Below, in pieces: positions 1 through 8,436 of a stretch of 64,000 nt of DNA. The stretch is taken from the NCBI GenBank assembly GCA_944391115.1, contig CALXSJ010000015.1, positions 1 through 64,000 of the forward strand, given 5' to 3'. The DNA comes from an uncultured Victivallales bacterium. Lineage in GTDB: Bacteria; Verrucomicrobiota; Lentisphaeria; Victivallales; UBA1829. Within the stretch, counting starts at the first letter, position 1, and the number at the start of each line of letters is the position of its first letter. Both the position numbers and the translations under genes were made by a program. Under the pieces are notes generated by a model. It worked only from the letters and a program-made list of their open reading frames with translations. It was not told the origin of the DNA and made no database searches.

Positions 1-357
1 ACCGGAGTCAAGGCTCTTTCGGGGAACCGGACGGAGCTGGAGCTGGACCGCTCCGCGCGGAAGGTGATCGCGGTTGTTGACGCTGCGCCGAACCGGAAGG
101 ACATGACGGTCCTTTCGGGGGGAGGGGACAATGCCGCGCCCGGCGACAATTTCGTGATTGACGGTAAGGCGTATAAAATCCTTTCCCAGGACAAATCCGG
201 GATAAGACATCGTGCCGGGAAAACGCTGGGATATGCGACGCTGAAACTGGAGAAGCCTTTACCGGAAAGCGGGGTGCAGCGGATTCCCGTGACGGAGTTC
301 GGCGCGGACGATCCTTATACGGTGATGACAAGCCGGACTGTTGAATTAACAGAATAA
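1..357 (+). CDS. C-terminal fragment of an unidentified protein
   Basis: The reading frame is open from the first base of the window and stops with TAA at 355-357, so only the last 118 residues are visible and the start lies upstream. The fragment alternates short polar and hydrophobic stretches with many Gly, Asp and Asn residues and looks beta-rich, as in accessory domains of secreted enzymes. I see no catalytic motif, membrane segment or repeat. It is followed by a hairpin and then, 115 bp later, by a secreted fucosidase gene on the same strand, so a role in glycan breakdown is possible but only by association. The family is not recognised. Confidence 0.6.
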   Translation, partial: TGVKALSGNRTELELDRSARKVIAVVDAAPNRKDMTVLSGGGDNAAPGDNFVIDGKAYKILSQDKSGIRHRAGKTLGYATLKLEKPLPESGVQRIPVTEFGADDPYTVMTSRTVELTE

Positions 358-381
358 AACATAACAGGGAGGCAAGGGCGA

Positions 382-410
382 CCCCGGAAGTTTCCGGATC
401 ATTTCCGGGG
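382..410 (+). terminator. Possible terminator hairpin after the first gene
   Basis: An 8-bp perfect stem (CCCCGGAA at 382-389, TTCCGGGG at 403-410) encloses a 13-base loop. It is followed by GATTGAAAAATTC rather than a clean T-run, so it may be a weak terminator separating the partial gene from the fucosidase gene. Confidence 0.4.
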
Positions 411-472
411 GATTGAAAAATTCATTCTTTTCCGTATTGAATTAGGAAAATATAAAAATTCATGGTGCAGTT

Positions 473-2812
473 ATGCAGAAAAAAAATCATTTCTTCTCAG
501 AGGTGCGCAGAATCCCGTTCCGCCGGATTCGGCTGTCGTGTTCCGTTATGAAATTGTGTGCGGGTTTTCTCGTCGTGTTATCGGCTCTTGCCGCCGCGGC
601 GGCGGAGAATCTGCGTCTCTGGCAGGATTTTCCGGCAAGAAGATGGCAGTCCGAGTATTTTCCCATCGGGAACGGCGCGCTTGGCGCGATGCTCGACGGC
701 GGGATCAAGCTCGACATCCTTCAGCTCAATCTGGATTCCCTTTGGACCGGGGACGGCAATCCCTCCGGAAATTTAGCTTCGATGGGCAGTTATCAGTCTC
801 TGGGCGAGCTGCGGATTTCCTATGACCGGGTCTCCCCTTCCAAACCCTACCGTAGAGAACTGGATATCACCCGCGCGATTCATACCGTCTCCATCGGCGG
901 CCAGACCCGGACCGCGTATGTCAGCGCCCCCGATCAGGTGCTGGTCTATGCCGTCCGTTCCGAAGAGCCGCTTTCCGGGCGGATTGTCCTGCGCGATTCC
1001 CGGGAAGGCATGGCATACCGGGAGAACGGAAAGGAGAAAAAAATCGGGACTTCCTATTCCGGCAGGGAACTCCGCCTTGACGGCGTTCTTCCCAATGAGC
1101 TGAAATACGGGAAAGACGGGAAAGTCATGAAGGAATTGATGTCAAAGGTGTTTGACGCCGTCCCGTCCGATCTGCGCTACGGCGTGCTTGCCGGAGTTTC
1201 CGCCGACGGCGTTGTCGAGGCGGCTGACGATGCGCTTTGTTTCCGGAATTGCCGCAATTTGACGGTTTTCCTCGTCGCGGACACCACGTATGAAATGAAT
1301 CCCGCGGCAAATTTCCGGAATCCGGAAAAACTCCGCGGTCTCCGGGAACGGCTGGAGAAGGCGTTTTCCGCGGGAGAGGAAAAACTTCGTCAGCGTCATA
1401 TCGCCGAATACCGCAGTTATTTTGACCGTGTTTCCCTGTCGCTCGGTTCCGGCCGCGGAGATCTTCCTCTGAGGCGGCGTCTGGCGGAATTCCGGAAAAA
1501 GGGCGGAGATCCGGAACTTCCGGCCCTGCTTTTCCAGTACGGGCGCTATCTGCTGATTTCCTCCAGCCGTCCGGGGACGCTGCCCGCCAATCTGCAGGGC
1601 ATCTGGAACAATTCCAACACTCCCCCCTGGCACAGCGACTATCATACGAACATCAACCTCCAGATGAATTACTGGGGCGCGGAACCAGCCGGTCTCCCCG
1701 AGTGCCATCTGCCGCTTTTCGATCTGATGAATGCCGCCGCTCCCATTGCGGAGCAGGGGATGCGGAGTCTGGCGGGCAAACGCCGGATAGAGGGCTTCAC
1801 CTTCCGGACCAGCCTGAATCCCTTCGGCGGGGGGGGCTGGAAGTGGAACTGTCCGTCCAATGCATGGCTGGCATTGCACATGTTCCAGCATTATGAATAC
1901 AATCCGGATCCGGATTTTCTGCGGCGGACTGCCTGGCCGTTTTTCGAAGGAACCATGAAATTCTGGCTTTCGTATCTGAAAGAGCGTCCGGACGGCAGTG
2001 TGGTCGTTCCCCGGGGATGGTCTCCGGAGCATGGACCGGTCGTCGACGGTGTTTCCTATGACCAGCAGATCGTGACGGAGTTCTTCGACGCCTTCCAGAA
2101 TGCCGCGCAGATCTTGAACATCCGGAATGCCATGACGGAACGTGCCGCCGCTGTCCGTCCCCGTCTGCTGGGACCGAAGATCGGCAGATGGGGCCAGCTC
2201 CAGGAGTGGGAGGAAGACCGGGATGTCAAGGGGGATTCCCACCGTCATACGTCCCACCTCTTTGCCGTGTATCCGGGGAACAGCATCAACGGCATTGAAA
2301 CGCCGGAGTTTTTCCGGGCGGCGCAGATTTCACTGGAGGGGAGGACGACCACTGGAGATGCCCGGCGTTCGTGGACCTGGCCGTGGCGCGCAGCCTTGTG
2401 GGCGCGGTTCGGAAATGGAGAGAAAGCCGTCGAAATGGTGAATTCTCTTCTTCGCTACAATACCATGGACAATTTTTTCACCACCCATGCGCCGTTTCAG
2501 ATCGACGGCAATCTCGGCATCGTCGGTGCGCTCTGCGAGCTCCTGCTGCAGAATAACGGCAACGGAATTTCCATTCTGCCTCTTGAACTTCCCGGGTGGC
2601 CGGACGGTTCCTTTGCCGGTCTGAGGGCCAAAGGCGGTTATACCGTCGGCGCCGCATGGAAGGACGGTAGAATCGCCGGTGCGGAAATTACCGCCTCCCG
2701 CGCGGGGACCGTGAAAGTCAGACTCCGCACTCCTTTGCGCTATAAGGGTTCTTCGGGCAAAGAGTTCAGCATTCCGATGAAAGCGGGGGAAACCGTTGTG
2801 CTGAGCCGCTGA
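473..2812 (+). CDS. Secreted GH95 alpha-L-fucosidase
   Basis: This glycoside hydrolase of family 95 removes alpha-1,2-linked L-fucose from glycans such as mucin or milk oligosaccharides. The N-terminal region carries the family hallmark around IGNGALGAM and LNLDSLWTG. The active-site residues known from the Bifidobacterium AfcA enzyme can be placed: the Asn pair N393 and N395 in TNINLQMNYW, the acid E578 in LQEWEED, and D678 in QIDGNLG. The length of 779 residues is normal for the family. A hydrophobic secretion signal (FLVVLSALAAAAA) ends near residue 45. An internal ATG at 548 gives a more typical signal peptide (MKLCAGF) and may be the true start; neither start has a clear Shine-Dalgarno sequence. 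The gene stands alone and faces uvrC convergently. Family assignment is firm; the exact linkage cleaved is inferred. Confidence 0.93.
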   Translation: MQKKNHFFSEVRRIPFRRIRLSCSVMKLCAGFLVVLSALAAAAAENLRLWQDFPARRWQSEYFPIGNGALGAMLDGGIKLDILQLNLDSLWTGDGNPSGNLASMGSYQSLGELRISYDRVSPSKPYRRELDITRAIHTVSIGGQTRTAYVSAPDQVLVYAVRSEEPLSGRIVLRDSREGMAYRENGKEKKIGTSYSGRELRLDGVLPNELKYGKDGKVMKELMSKVFDAVPSDLRYGVLAGVSADGVVEAADDALCFRNCRNLTVFLVADTTYEMNPAANFRNPEKLRGLRERLEKAFSAGEEKLRQRHIAEYRSYFDRVSLSLGSGRGDLPLRRRLAEFRKKGGDPELPALLFQYGRYLLISSSRPGTLPANLQGIWNNSNTPPWHSDYHTNINLQMNYWGAEPAGLPECHLPLFDLMNAAAPIAEQGMRSLAGKRRIEGFTFRTSLNPFGGGGWKWNCPSNAWLALHMFQHYEYNPDPDFLRRTAWPFFEGTMKFWLSYLKERPDGSVVVPRGWSPEHGPVVDGVSYDQQIVTEFFDAFQNAAQILNIRNAMTERAAAVRPRLLGPKIGRWGQLQEWEEDRDVKGDSHRHTSHLFAVYPGNSINGIETPEFFRAAQISLEGRTTTGDARRSWTWPWRAALWARFGNGEKAVEMVNSLLRYNTMDNFFTTHAPFQIDGNLGIVGALCELLLQNNGNGISILPLELPGWPDGSFAGLRAKGGYTVGAAWKDGRIAGAEITASRAGTVKVRLRTPLRYKGSSGKEFSIPMKAGETVVLSR

Positions 2813-2869
2813 ACCGCCGCTTCCGGTCCCCGGTTGGGATGAGCCGCCTGAAATTTTCCGTATCGCGGC

Positions 2870-2901
2870 GCGGACACTCTGGAGAAGTTCCGGATGTCCG
2901 C
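2870..2901. other. Hairpin between convergent fucosidase and uvrC genes
   Basis: GCGGACA at 2870-2876 pairs with TGTCCGC at 2895-2901 around an 18-base loop. No T-run follows on either strand, so its role as a bidirectional terminator is only a guess. Confidence 0.3.
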
Positions 2902-2933
2902 TCCGGGCCGGCGGCGGGGACGCGGAGGAAGTG

Positions 2934-4430
2934 TCACAGAATGTCGAAACTGCCTGTGGCCGGATGGCTTTCCAGATAGTCGTGAATCGCCTGAGCCGTT
3001 TCCGGACCGATCCCCTCCACTTTCGCGCAGATTGTCTCCGGCGACGCTTTGCGGAGCCGGTGCACGGAGCCGAAGGCTTCCAGAAGCATGCGCTTCCTTG
3101 CACCGCCGATGTTCGGAATTTCATCCAGAATTGAGTTCTGAATGGTCCGCAGGCGCAGGGCCCTGTGATAGGTGACGGCGAAGCGGTGTGATTCATCCCG
3201 GATCGCCTGCAGCAGTTTCAGGGCAGGGCGGTCCCTGCCGATGAGAATTGGTTCCGATCGGCCGGGAATGAAAACTTCCTCGTTGCGCTTGGCCAGACCG
3301 ATCACGGGAAAGGGCGGACAGTTCAGCTTGAGCAGTGCATCAATCGCGGAGCTGAGCTGTCCTTTGCCGCCGTCCACGATCATCAGGTCCGGAAGAGCCT
3401 GTTTCCCTTCCAGCAGTCGGAAGAAATGCCGGGAGACGGCTTCCCGCATCATGGCAAAGTCGTTGGCTCCTGTCACGGTCCGGATGCGGAAGCGGCGGTA
3501 ACCCTGTTTGTACGGACGGCCGTCGCGGAAACAGACCATCGATGCGACCGCAAGGGTTCCGGAGATGTTGGAAATGTCAAAGCAGATCATGACACGCGGC
3601 GGCGTTTTGAGCTTCAAGGCGCTGCGGAGATCCTCGACTGCTTCCGGTCCGCCTGCCGTCTGGGGAATGGATGCGTTCGAAAAGGTTCTTGTTTTCGAAC
3701 CGTACAGCGATTCCACGTTTTTCGAGATGTCCCGGAAAAGAGCGGCCTTCTCAAAATTGCGTTTTTCCGCATGTTCCTGCATTTTTCCCCGCAGAAGTTC
3801 CAGCATTCCGGAGACGTTTCCGTTCAGCAGATCAATCAGGCGGTCAAGACGTTCCCGGTATTCCGCTTCCGTGACCTTTCCGATGCACGGACAGCAGCAG
3901 TCCCGGATTTTTGCGGCAAGGCAGTGGGTGTATTCCTCTTCTCCCGGATCATGAAAACCGCACGAGCGCAAGGCGTAATGGCGGATCAGAAAGTCCAGTG
4001 TCTGGCGGAGGGCCGCTCCATGCGGAAAGGGTCCGAAGTAAAGGCAGGAGTCGTCCTTCCGCAGGCGTGCCGGCTTCGGCCGCGGGAAACGTTCCGAGAG
4101 ATCGATTTTGATGAGCAGATGGCGTTTGTCGTCACGGAGCAGGACATTGTATTTCGGAGCATACTCCTTGATCAGGCGCGATTCCAGAATCAGCGCCTCG
4201 TCCTCGCTGCGGACCGTCAGACATTCCCATGTGTCGATGGAGTTGATGAGCGAACGCAGTTTCGGGTCGGCGCGCGTCTCCCGGGAAGGCTGGAAATACT
4301 GTGACATCCGTTTCCGGAGATTTGCCGCTTTGCCGACATAGATCACCGTGCCGAAGGAATCGCGGTAAATGTAGACACCTGGTTTTGTCGGGATGTCGCC
4401 GGGATAAAACGATATTTTTTTCAAAGCCAT
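2934..4430 (-). CDS. uvrC: Excinuclease ABC subunit C (nucleotide excision repair)
   Basis: UvrC makes both incisions around a DNA lesion after UvrA and UvrB have located it. In order: an N-terminal GIY-YIG nuclease (GVYIYRD, then VIYVGKAANLRKR, with the metal-binding Glu in DEALILESRLI); a Cys cluster (CGFH ... CCCPC) like the iron-sulfur site found in UvrC; a UvrB-binding UVR helix near residues 195-230; an RNase H-like second nuclease with Asp residues in CFDISNI, NDFAMM and IVDGGKGQL; and a C-terminal helix-hairpin-helix pair (IPNIGGARK, VEGIGPETA). The protein is 498 residues, shorter than the usual 600 or so, mainly between the UVR and nuclease parts. I chose the ATG at 4430 over the TTG at 4439. 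It appears to be a single-gene unit. Confidence 0.95.
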   Translation of the reverse strand: MALKKISFYPGDIPTKPGVYIYRDSFGTVIYVGKAANLRKRMSQYFQPSRETRADPKLRSLINSIDTWECLTVRSEDEALILESRLIKEYAPKYNVLLRDDKRHLLIKIDLSERFPRPKPARLRKDDSCLYFGPFPHGAALRQTLDFLIRHYALRSCGFHDPGEEEYTHCLAAKIRDCCCPCIGKVTEAEYRERLDRLIDLLNGNVSGMLELLRGKMQEHAEKRNFEKAALFRDISKNVESLYGSKTRTFSNASIPQTAGGPEAVEDLRSALKLKTPPRVMICFDISNISGTLAVASMVCFRDGRPYKQGYRRFRIRTVTGANDFAMMREAVSRHFFRLLEGKQALPDLMIVDGGKGQLSSAIDALLKLNCPPFPVIGLAKRNEEVFIPGRSEPILIGRDRPALKLLQAIRDESHRFAVTYHRALRLRTIQNSILDEIPNIGGARKRMLLEAFGSVHRLRKASPETICAKVEGIGPETAQAIHDYLESHPATGSFDIL

Positions 4431-4592
4431 AATTTTCAAGAAAAGTTACCGGATTGCATGCAGTTGAAAACGGAAAGGTAAAATAGCCGCAAATGTCTGG
4501 AAAAACAATCATAGGAGGGAAAAAATCGCCTGAAAAGAGCGTGTCAAGAAAGATAAGAGCTTTTTTTTACGAAATTTTATGTCCTGCGGGGC

Positions 4593-4620
4593 TTGACATA
4601 AGCATATATGATTGTATTTT
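4593..4620 (+). promoter_or_regulatory. Candidate promoter of the pilus-like operon
   Basis: A consensus -35 box TTGACA (4593-4598) is followed after 16 bases by TATTTT (4615-4620), about 55 bp before the first operon gene. The surrounding 4440-4673 stretch is AT-rich and holds nothing else I can identify. Confidence 0.5.
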
Positions 4621-4673
4621 TCGATAATATTATTGTCTTTGACGTTGTGTTTAGCTTGGAAAGGGCATAAAAA

Positions 4674-5426
4674 ATGCGGTTCTTGCCGGCCTTGTTTCTA
4701 TCTGCTGTGCTGTTTGCGGCGGGCTCTCTTCATGCCCAGGGGCGGCGTTCCTCCTCCAGAAGAGCCGCGATTCCCGAGATTCAGCTTTCGGTCAGTCTTG
4801 TGAGCGCACCGTCCATTCAGGTGCTGGACAAGGCGGATGCAGGCATTCCTCTGGGGAAAAGCAAGAAATGGATTCAGTTCCTTGTCGCCTATAAATTTTC
4901 TTCTTCCGCTGTCAATGCCAGGAAGATTTACGAGGACATGAAGATTGAGCTTTATGTCCGCCATCCCGCTCCGGACGGATATGCCTGGTTCACCGGGGTG
5001 CAATATCTGCACTGCGTCATGGCAGACATGGAAAAACACTATGCCGCGCTTTACATGCCGCCGTCCACCGTCGCCCGTTATATTTCAAGAGAACGGAAGT
5101 CCCGGGATGTTCTGAAGAACCTTCAGGGGATTGTGATTCTCAGCGACCGGGATGACCAGATTCTCGGACTGCAGTTCTTTGACCTCTCGGCGGGCGGCAA
5201 GAAGCTTTCCTCCTCGCAGACTGCCGCTTTGCGCAATGCTTTCCGGAATATCAATCAGGAAAAATACAAGTTCGTCGATGCCATCTGGCCGAAGGAGAAT
5301 ACTCCCTGGCAATGGATCGACGCGGAGAAATATGATTTGCCGAAGCCTGTTTTCCAGAATATCCGGAAGACGCAGATCAAGGAAGTGCCTGCCGAAAAGA
5401 GCGCAGGAGATGAAAGCGGAGAATGA
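4674..5426 (+). CDS. Exported protein, first gene of pilus-like operon (Amuc_1102-like)
   Basis: A 250-residue exported protein of unknown biochemical function. Residues 1-22 form a clear signal peptide (MRFLPALFLSAVLFAAGSLH, cleavage near AQG), followed by a basic patch (RRSSSRR) and a mixed alpha/beta body with no catalytic motif. It sits 3 bases upstream of the PilM-like gene, the position occupied in Akkermansia muciniphila by Amuc_1102, a protein reported to have an immunoglobulin-like fold. The match is by position and general character, from memory, not by alignment. A periplasmic or cell-surface part of the same envelope machine is the natural inference. The start has a good ribosome site (GGAAAGGG). 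Confidence 0.75.
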   Translation: MRFLPALFLSAVLFAAGSLHAQGRRSSSRRAAIPEIQLSVSLVSAPSIQVLDKADAGIPLGKSKKWIQFLVAYKFSSSAVNARKIYEDMKIELYVRHPAPDGYAWFTGVQYLHCVMADMEKHYAALYMPPSTVARYISRERKSRDVLKNLQGIVILSDRDDQILGLQFFDLSAGGKKLSSSQTAALRNAFRNINQEKYKFVDAIWPKENTPWQWIDAEKYDLPKPVFQNIRKTQIKEVPAEKSAGDESGE

Positions 5427-5429
5427 ATC

Positions 5430-7190
5430 ATGCCTGCAAATGAACTGCTACTTTGCATTGATGTCGGCGGCGACAGTATTAAAGCGGCCGAGTTTTCCTA
5501 TTCTCCCGCAGGGGATATGGTCCTCGAACGTTTTGCATTTTCCGAGTTCGGCAAGGAGCTGAACGGTGAAGAGGATAATTTCCCCGCCTTTGCCACCGCC
5601 TTGTCCGACATTGTTCTGAAAAACGGATTTCAGGCGAAGAAGATCTGCCTTACCATTTCCGGTCAAAATTCCTACATCAAGTTCGTCAAAGTCCCCGCGA
5701 TGGTCAGTGACGAGAAGAAAATCAAGCAGATCATTGCATTCGAAGCCAAGAATGCAATCCCGTTTTCCATGGATGAGGTGGTATGGGATTCCCAGCTGAT
5801 CAGTTCCGCAGATGACAGCGGCGAAATAGAGGCGATGTTTGTCATTGTCAAAAATGAGGAAATCGATAAAATCACCCGCATACTGGAATCGCTGGGCAAG
5901 GAAATTGTCCTGATTGAAGTTGCTCCGACAGCCTGTTACAATGCCGCACGGGCGAATGGAGTCGGCGATGCGGACTGCGAGATGATCCTGAATATCGGCG
6001 GGCGCTGTTCCACCCTGATTTTTATCGACAGCGGAGGTTTTTTTGTCCGGATTATTCCCATCGCAGGGCATTCGGTCACTCTGCAGATCAGCAAGGAATT
6101 CGGAATTCCTTACAATGAAGCCGAGGAATTGAAACGACGTCACGGTTTTGTCGCTTTGGGCGGAGCATATGAAGAACCGGATTCCGAGGTGGCTGCCACC
6201 GTTTCGAAGATCATCCGGAATGTGATGACGCGTCTCCATGGAGAAGTCAACCGCTCCATCAATGTATACCGTTCCCAGCAGAAAGGCAGGAAACCGGAAA
6301 AGCTTTATCTTGCCGGCGGCAGCTCCGTCATGGCGTATACGCCGCGTTTCTTCTCGGAAAAACTCCGAATTCCCGTGGAATATCTGAATCCGTTCCAGAA
6401 CATTGCAATCGGACCGGAGCTGGACAAGGAAAGTCTTGCGAATCTCGCCCATATGTTTTCTGAAACCATCGGCCTGGCCGTCCGTCATGCGACCGTTTGT
6501 CCCATTGAAATTTCGCTGGTTCCGGAATCCATGAGAAGACTGAATGAGTTCAAGCTTAAGAAACCTTATCTTTATGCATCCGCAGCGTCTCTGCTTCTCT
6601 GTCTTCTTGTGACCTTTTTCGGCTTTTCCAAGCAGTTGGAGATCGCGGAATACAAACAGAAAATCGCCAGTAAATTCATGAAGGAGACAAACCAGGTCGT
6701 ATCCCGCTTGAAGTCTGCGGAAAATGATTTTTCCAATGCAAGAAGTGAATATGAGGCGGCGGCCCAGATTCTCGCCAGGCAGAAGGTCTGGCCGTCGATG
6801 CTGAATGAATCGCAGAAAGTTCTTCCCGATGACATGTGGCTGACCTCCTTTACTTTGACCAACAATCTCCCGAGCAATAAAAATCAGGCGCCTCAGGATG
6901 ATTTCTCCAGCGGCGGATTGTTCGGGACTGCACGTTCCGCTTCATCGGGACAGGCATCTTCTTCGCCGAATGAACTCTCCGCAGCAAAATTTGACGGGCA
7001 TGCCTTGATTCGCGACAACGGGATCAACGAACTGTATATGGAAATGCTTTCCAAATCCTCTTTCTTCAAGTTCAATCCCCAGACGGAGACATTTACTTCT
7101 GTAATTGACGGAACAGTGGCAAGTACGTTCAACGTATCGACATTTTCCCTGACATCCCATCTGAAGGAAATCTACAAAAGAGGCAACTAG
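5430..7190 (+). CDS. PilM-like ATPase fused to a PilN-like membrane segment
   Basis: A 586-residue protein with two parts. Residues 1 to about 345 have the actin-like ATPase fold of type IV pilus PilM: a phosphate-1 loop CIDVGGDSIKAAEF, an ILNIGGR loop, and LYLAGGSS near residue 295. Residues about 378-400 form one membrane helix (LLLCLLVTFFGF), followed by a coiled coil and a small alpha/beta domain containing LARQKVWPSML and VLPDDMWLTSF. That is the layout of PilN, which normally pairs with PilM as a separate protein. In the family, PilM is cytoplasmic and docks onto the N-terminus of PilN, so a fusion ties the cytoplasmic ring to the inner membrane. The order matches Akkermansia Amuc_1101. 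Genes on either side are 3 and 24 bases away. Confidence 0.85.
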   Translation: MPANELLLCIDVGGDSIKAAEFSYSPAGDMVLERFAFSEFGKELNGEEDNFPAFATALSDIVLKNGFQAKKICLTISGQNSYIKFVKVPAMVSDEKKIKQIIAFEAKNAIPFSMDEVVWDSQLISSADDSGEIEAMFVIVKNEEIDKITRILESLGKEIVLIEVAPTACYNAARANGVGDADCEMILNIGGRCSTLIFIDSGGFFVRIIPIAGHSVTLQISKEFGIPYNEAEELKRRHGFVALGGAYEEPDSEVAATVSKIIRNVMTRLHGEVNRSINVYRSQQKGRKPEKLYLAGGSSVMAYTPRFFSEKLRIPVEYLNPFQNIAIGPELDKESLANLAHMFSETIGLAVRHATVCPIEISLVPESMRRLNEFKLKKPYLYASAASLLLCLLVTFFGFSKQLEIAEYKQKIASKFMKETNQVVSRLKSAENDFSNARSEYEAAAQILARQKVWPSMLNESQKVLPDDMWLTSFTLTNNLPSNKNQAPQDDFSSGGLFGTARSASSGQASSSPNELSAAKFDGHALIRDNGINELYMEMLSKSSFFKFNPQTETFTSVIDGTVASTFNVSTFSLTSHLKEIYKRGN

Positions 7191-7214
7191 CAGGCGGAAA
7201 AAGGTTACGGCAAG

Positions 7215-8414
7215 ATGAATTTTATCAAAAAGAATATTGTATTTTTTATCGTCTGTTCACTGACGCTTTTTGCATCGCTTTATCTGATTTATCTGGATCT
7301 GGCAAAGCATTCCCTGATTGCCAAAGCCAATGCCGAAACAGAGGAAAGCCGGCAGAAAGCCGATAAGGCATATAAAGGCAAAGGCAATCGTCCGGTGGAA
7401 CCGAATGTCAAGATGATTGCATCCGATACGGAGATTGTGAAACAGCGGACCGCCGTTCTTCAGCGGATTTTCGGAAAACCTTACAGAAATGCTCTGATTG
7501 CTTTTGCCCGCGAAATTGGAATGACCGAGGACGAGCTCCTGAGCAAGTTCCGTGATTTTTACGAGAGTGATGAGCAGAAGGACAAATCTCCGGAAGTTCT
7601 GATTCCCGGATTCAAAAAGACTCTCGGCGATGAGAAGAAGGTGGAAAGCGCTTTCAATCGTTTTATCGAAACGGTTCAAAAGATTACCGTGGAGCCTTTG
7701 ACTGCTTCGAGCGGCATCGATATTTTTGCCGTTGCCTTGGGAATTCCCCGCTCTATGAATTCTTCCGCCTGCCACGTGTTTCTTGCCACGATGCAGCGTA
7801 ATATTTTTGACAGAAGAAATATTCCCGGGATTTTGAGTATTCAAACAGTTCGAGATTTTACCTACAGCCAGTATGTTCAGACTCCGCCTCCTCTGAATGC
7901 GATTCCTGATATTCTGACCATGATGCCGATTTACGAGGACATTTTTTACCGGATGCGTCTGAGCAAACTTACGAATGTGCAATCCTTCGGCAGACTCAAT
8001 TCCGGTGTTGCGCATTCTGATAAATATCGGAAGTATTCGTTCAAAACCAAAGTGACAGGCACGATTGATTCCATCCGGAATTTTGTCAATAACCTTCATG
8101 CTGCTTACAAGGAAAATCAGGTATATGTTGTGACATGGGTTTCCCTGGTTTCTCATACGGATCAGGAAGTCGCGCAAGCCCGGGCCCTGGTTGCAAGTGA
8201 TGCTGCCGGGCTGCAGCCGAATGCAAGATTGAACCAGCCTCGGCCGGAGGTCCGTGCAAATCAGTCGTCTTCGGCGGACAATGAGGCTCATCTTCCGTTG
8301 GAGGAGCGCTCCGATTATGGCAAGGTTATTATCGGCTTGAATCGTCAAGTGTCCGCGGAAATGGAATTTGACTATTATATCTTTGTCGGCGACAGGCTGG
8401 AAAAAACAAATTAA
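7215..8414 (+). CDS. Inner-membrane pilus-like protein (Amuc_1100/PilO-like)
   Basis: A 399-residue protein with one N-terminal membrane anchor (about residues 8-27, IVFFIVCSLTLFASLYLIYL) and a short cytoplasmic tail. A coiled-coil region with many Glu and Lys residues follows, and then an alpha/beta periplasmic body. The topology is that of PilO-type proteins, which form the periplasmic collar of type IV pilus machines. By position it corresponds to Akkermansia Amuc_1100, the outer-envelope protein known for signalling to host TLR2. I do not claim that activity here: the sequence is longer (Amuc_1100 has about 317 residues) and the resemblance is mostly architectural. It ends 22 bases before the likely start of the next gene. 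Confidence 0.8.
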   Translation: MNFIKKNIVFFIVCSLTLFASLYLIYLDLAKHSLIAKANAETEESRQKADKAYKGKGNRPVEPNVKMIASDTEIVKQRTAVLQRIFGKPYRNALIAFAREIGMTEDELLSKFRDFYESDEQKDKSPEVLIPGFKKTLGDEKKVESAFNRFIETVQKITVEPLTASSGIDIFAVALGIPRSMNSSACHVFLATMQRNIFDRRNIPGILSIQTVRDFTYSQYVQTPPPLNAIPDILTMMPIYEDIFYRMRLSKLTNVQSFGRLNSGVAHSDKYRKYSFKTKVTGTIDSIRNFVNNLHAAYKENQVYVVTWVSLVSHTDQEVAQARALVASDAAGLQPNARLNQPRPEVRANQSSSADNEAHLPLEERSDYGKVIIGLNRQVSAEMEFDYYIFVGDRLEKTN

Positions 8415-8436
8415 TGGATGGAATGAGGGTATTAAA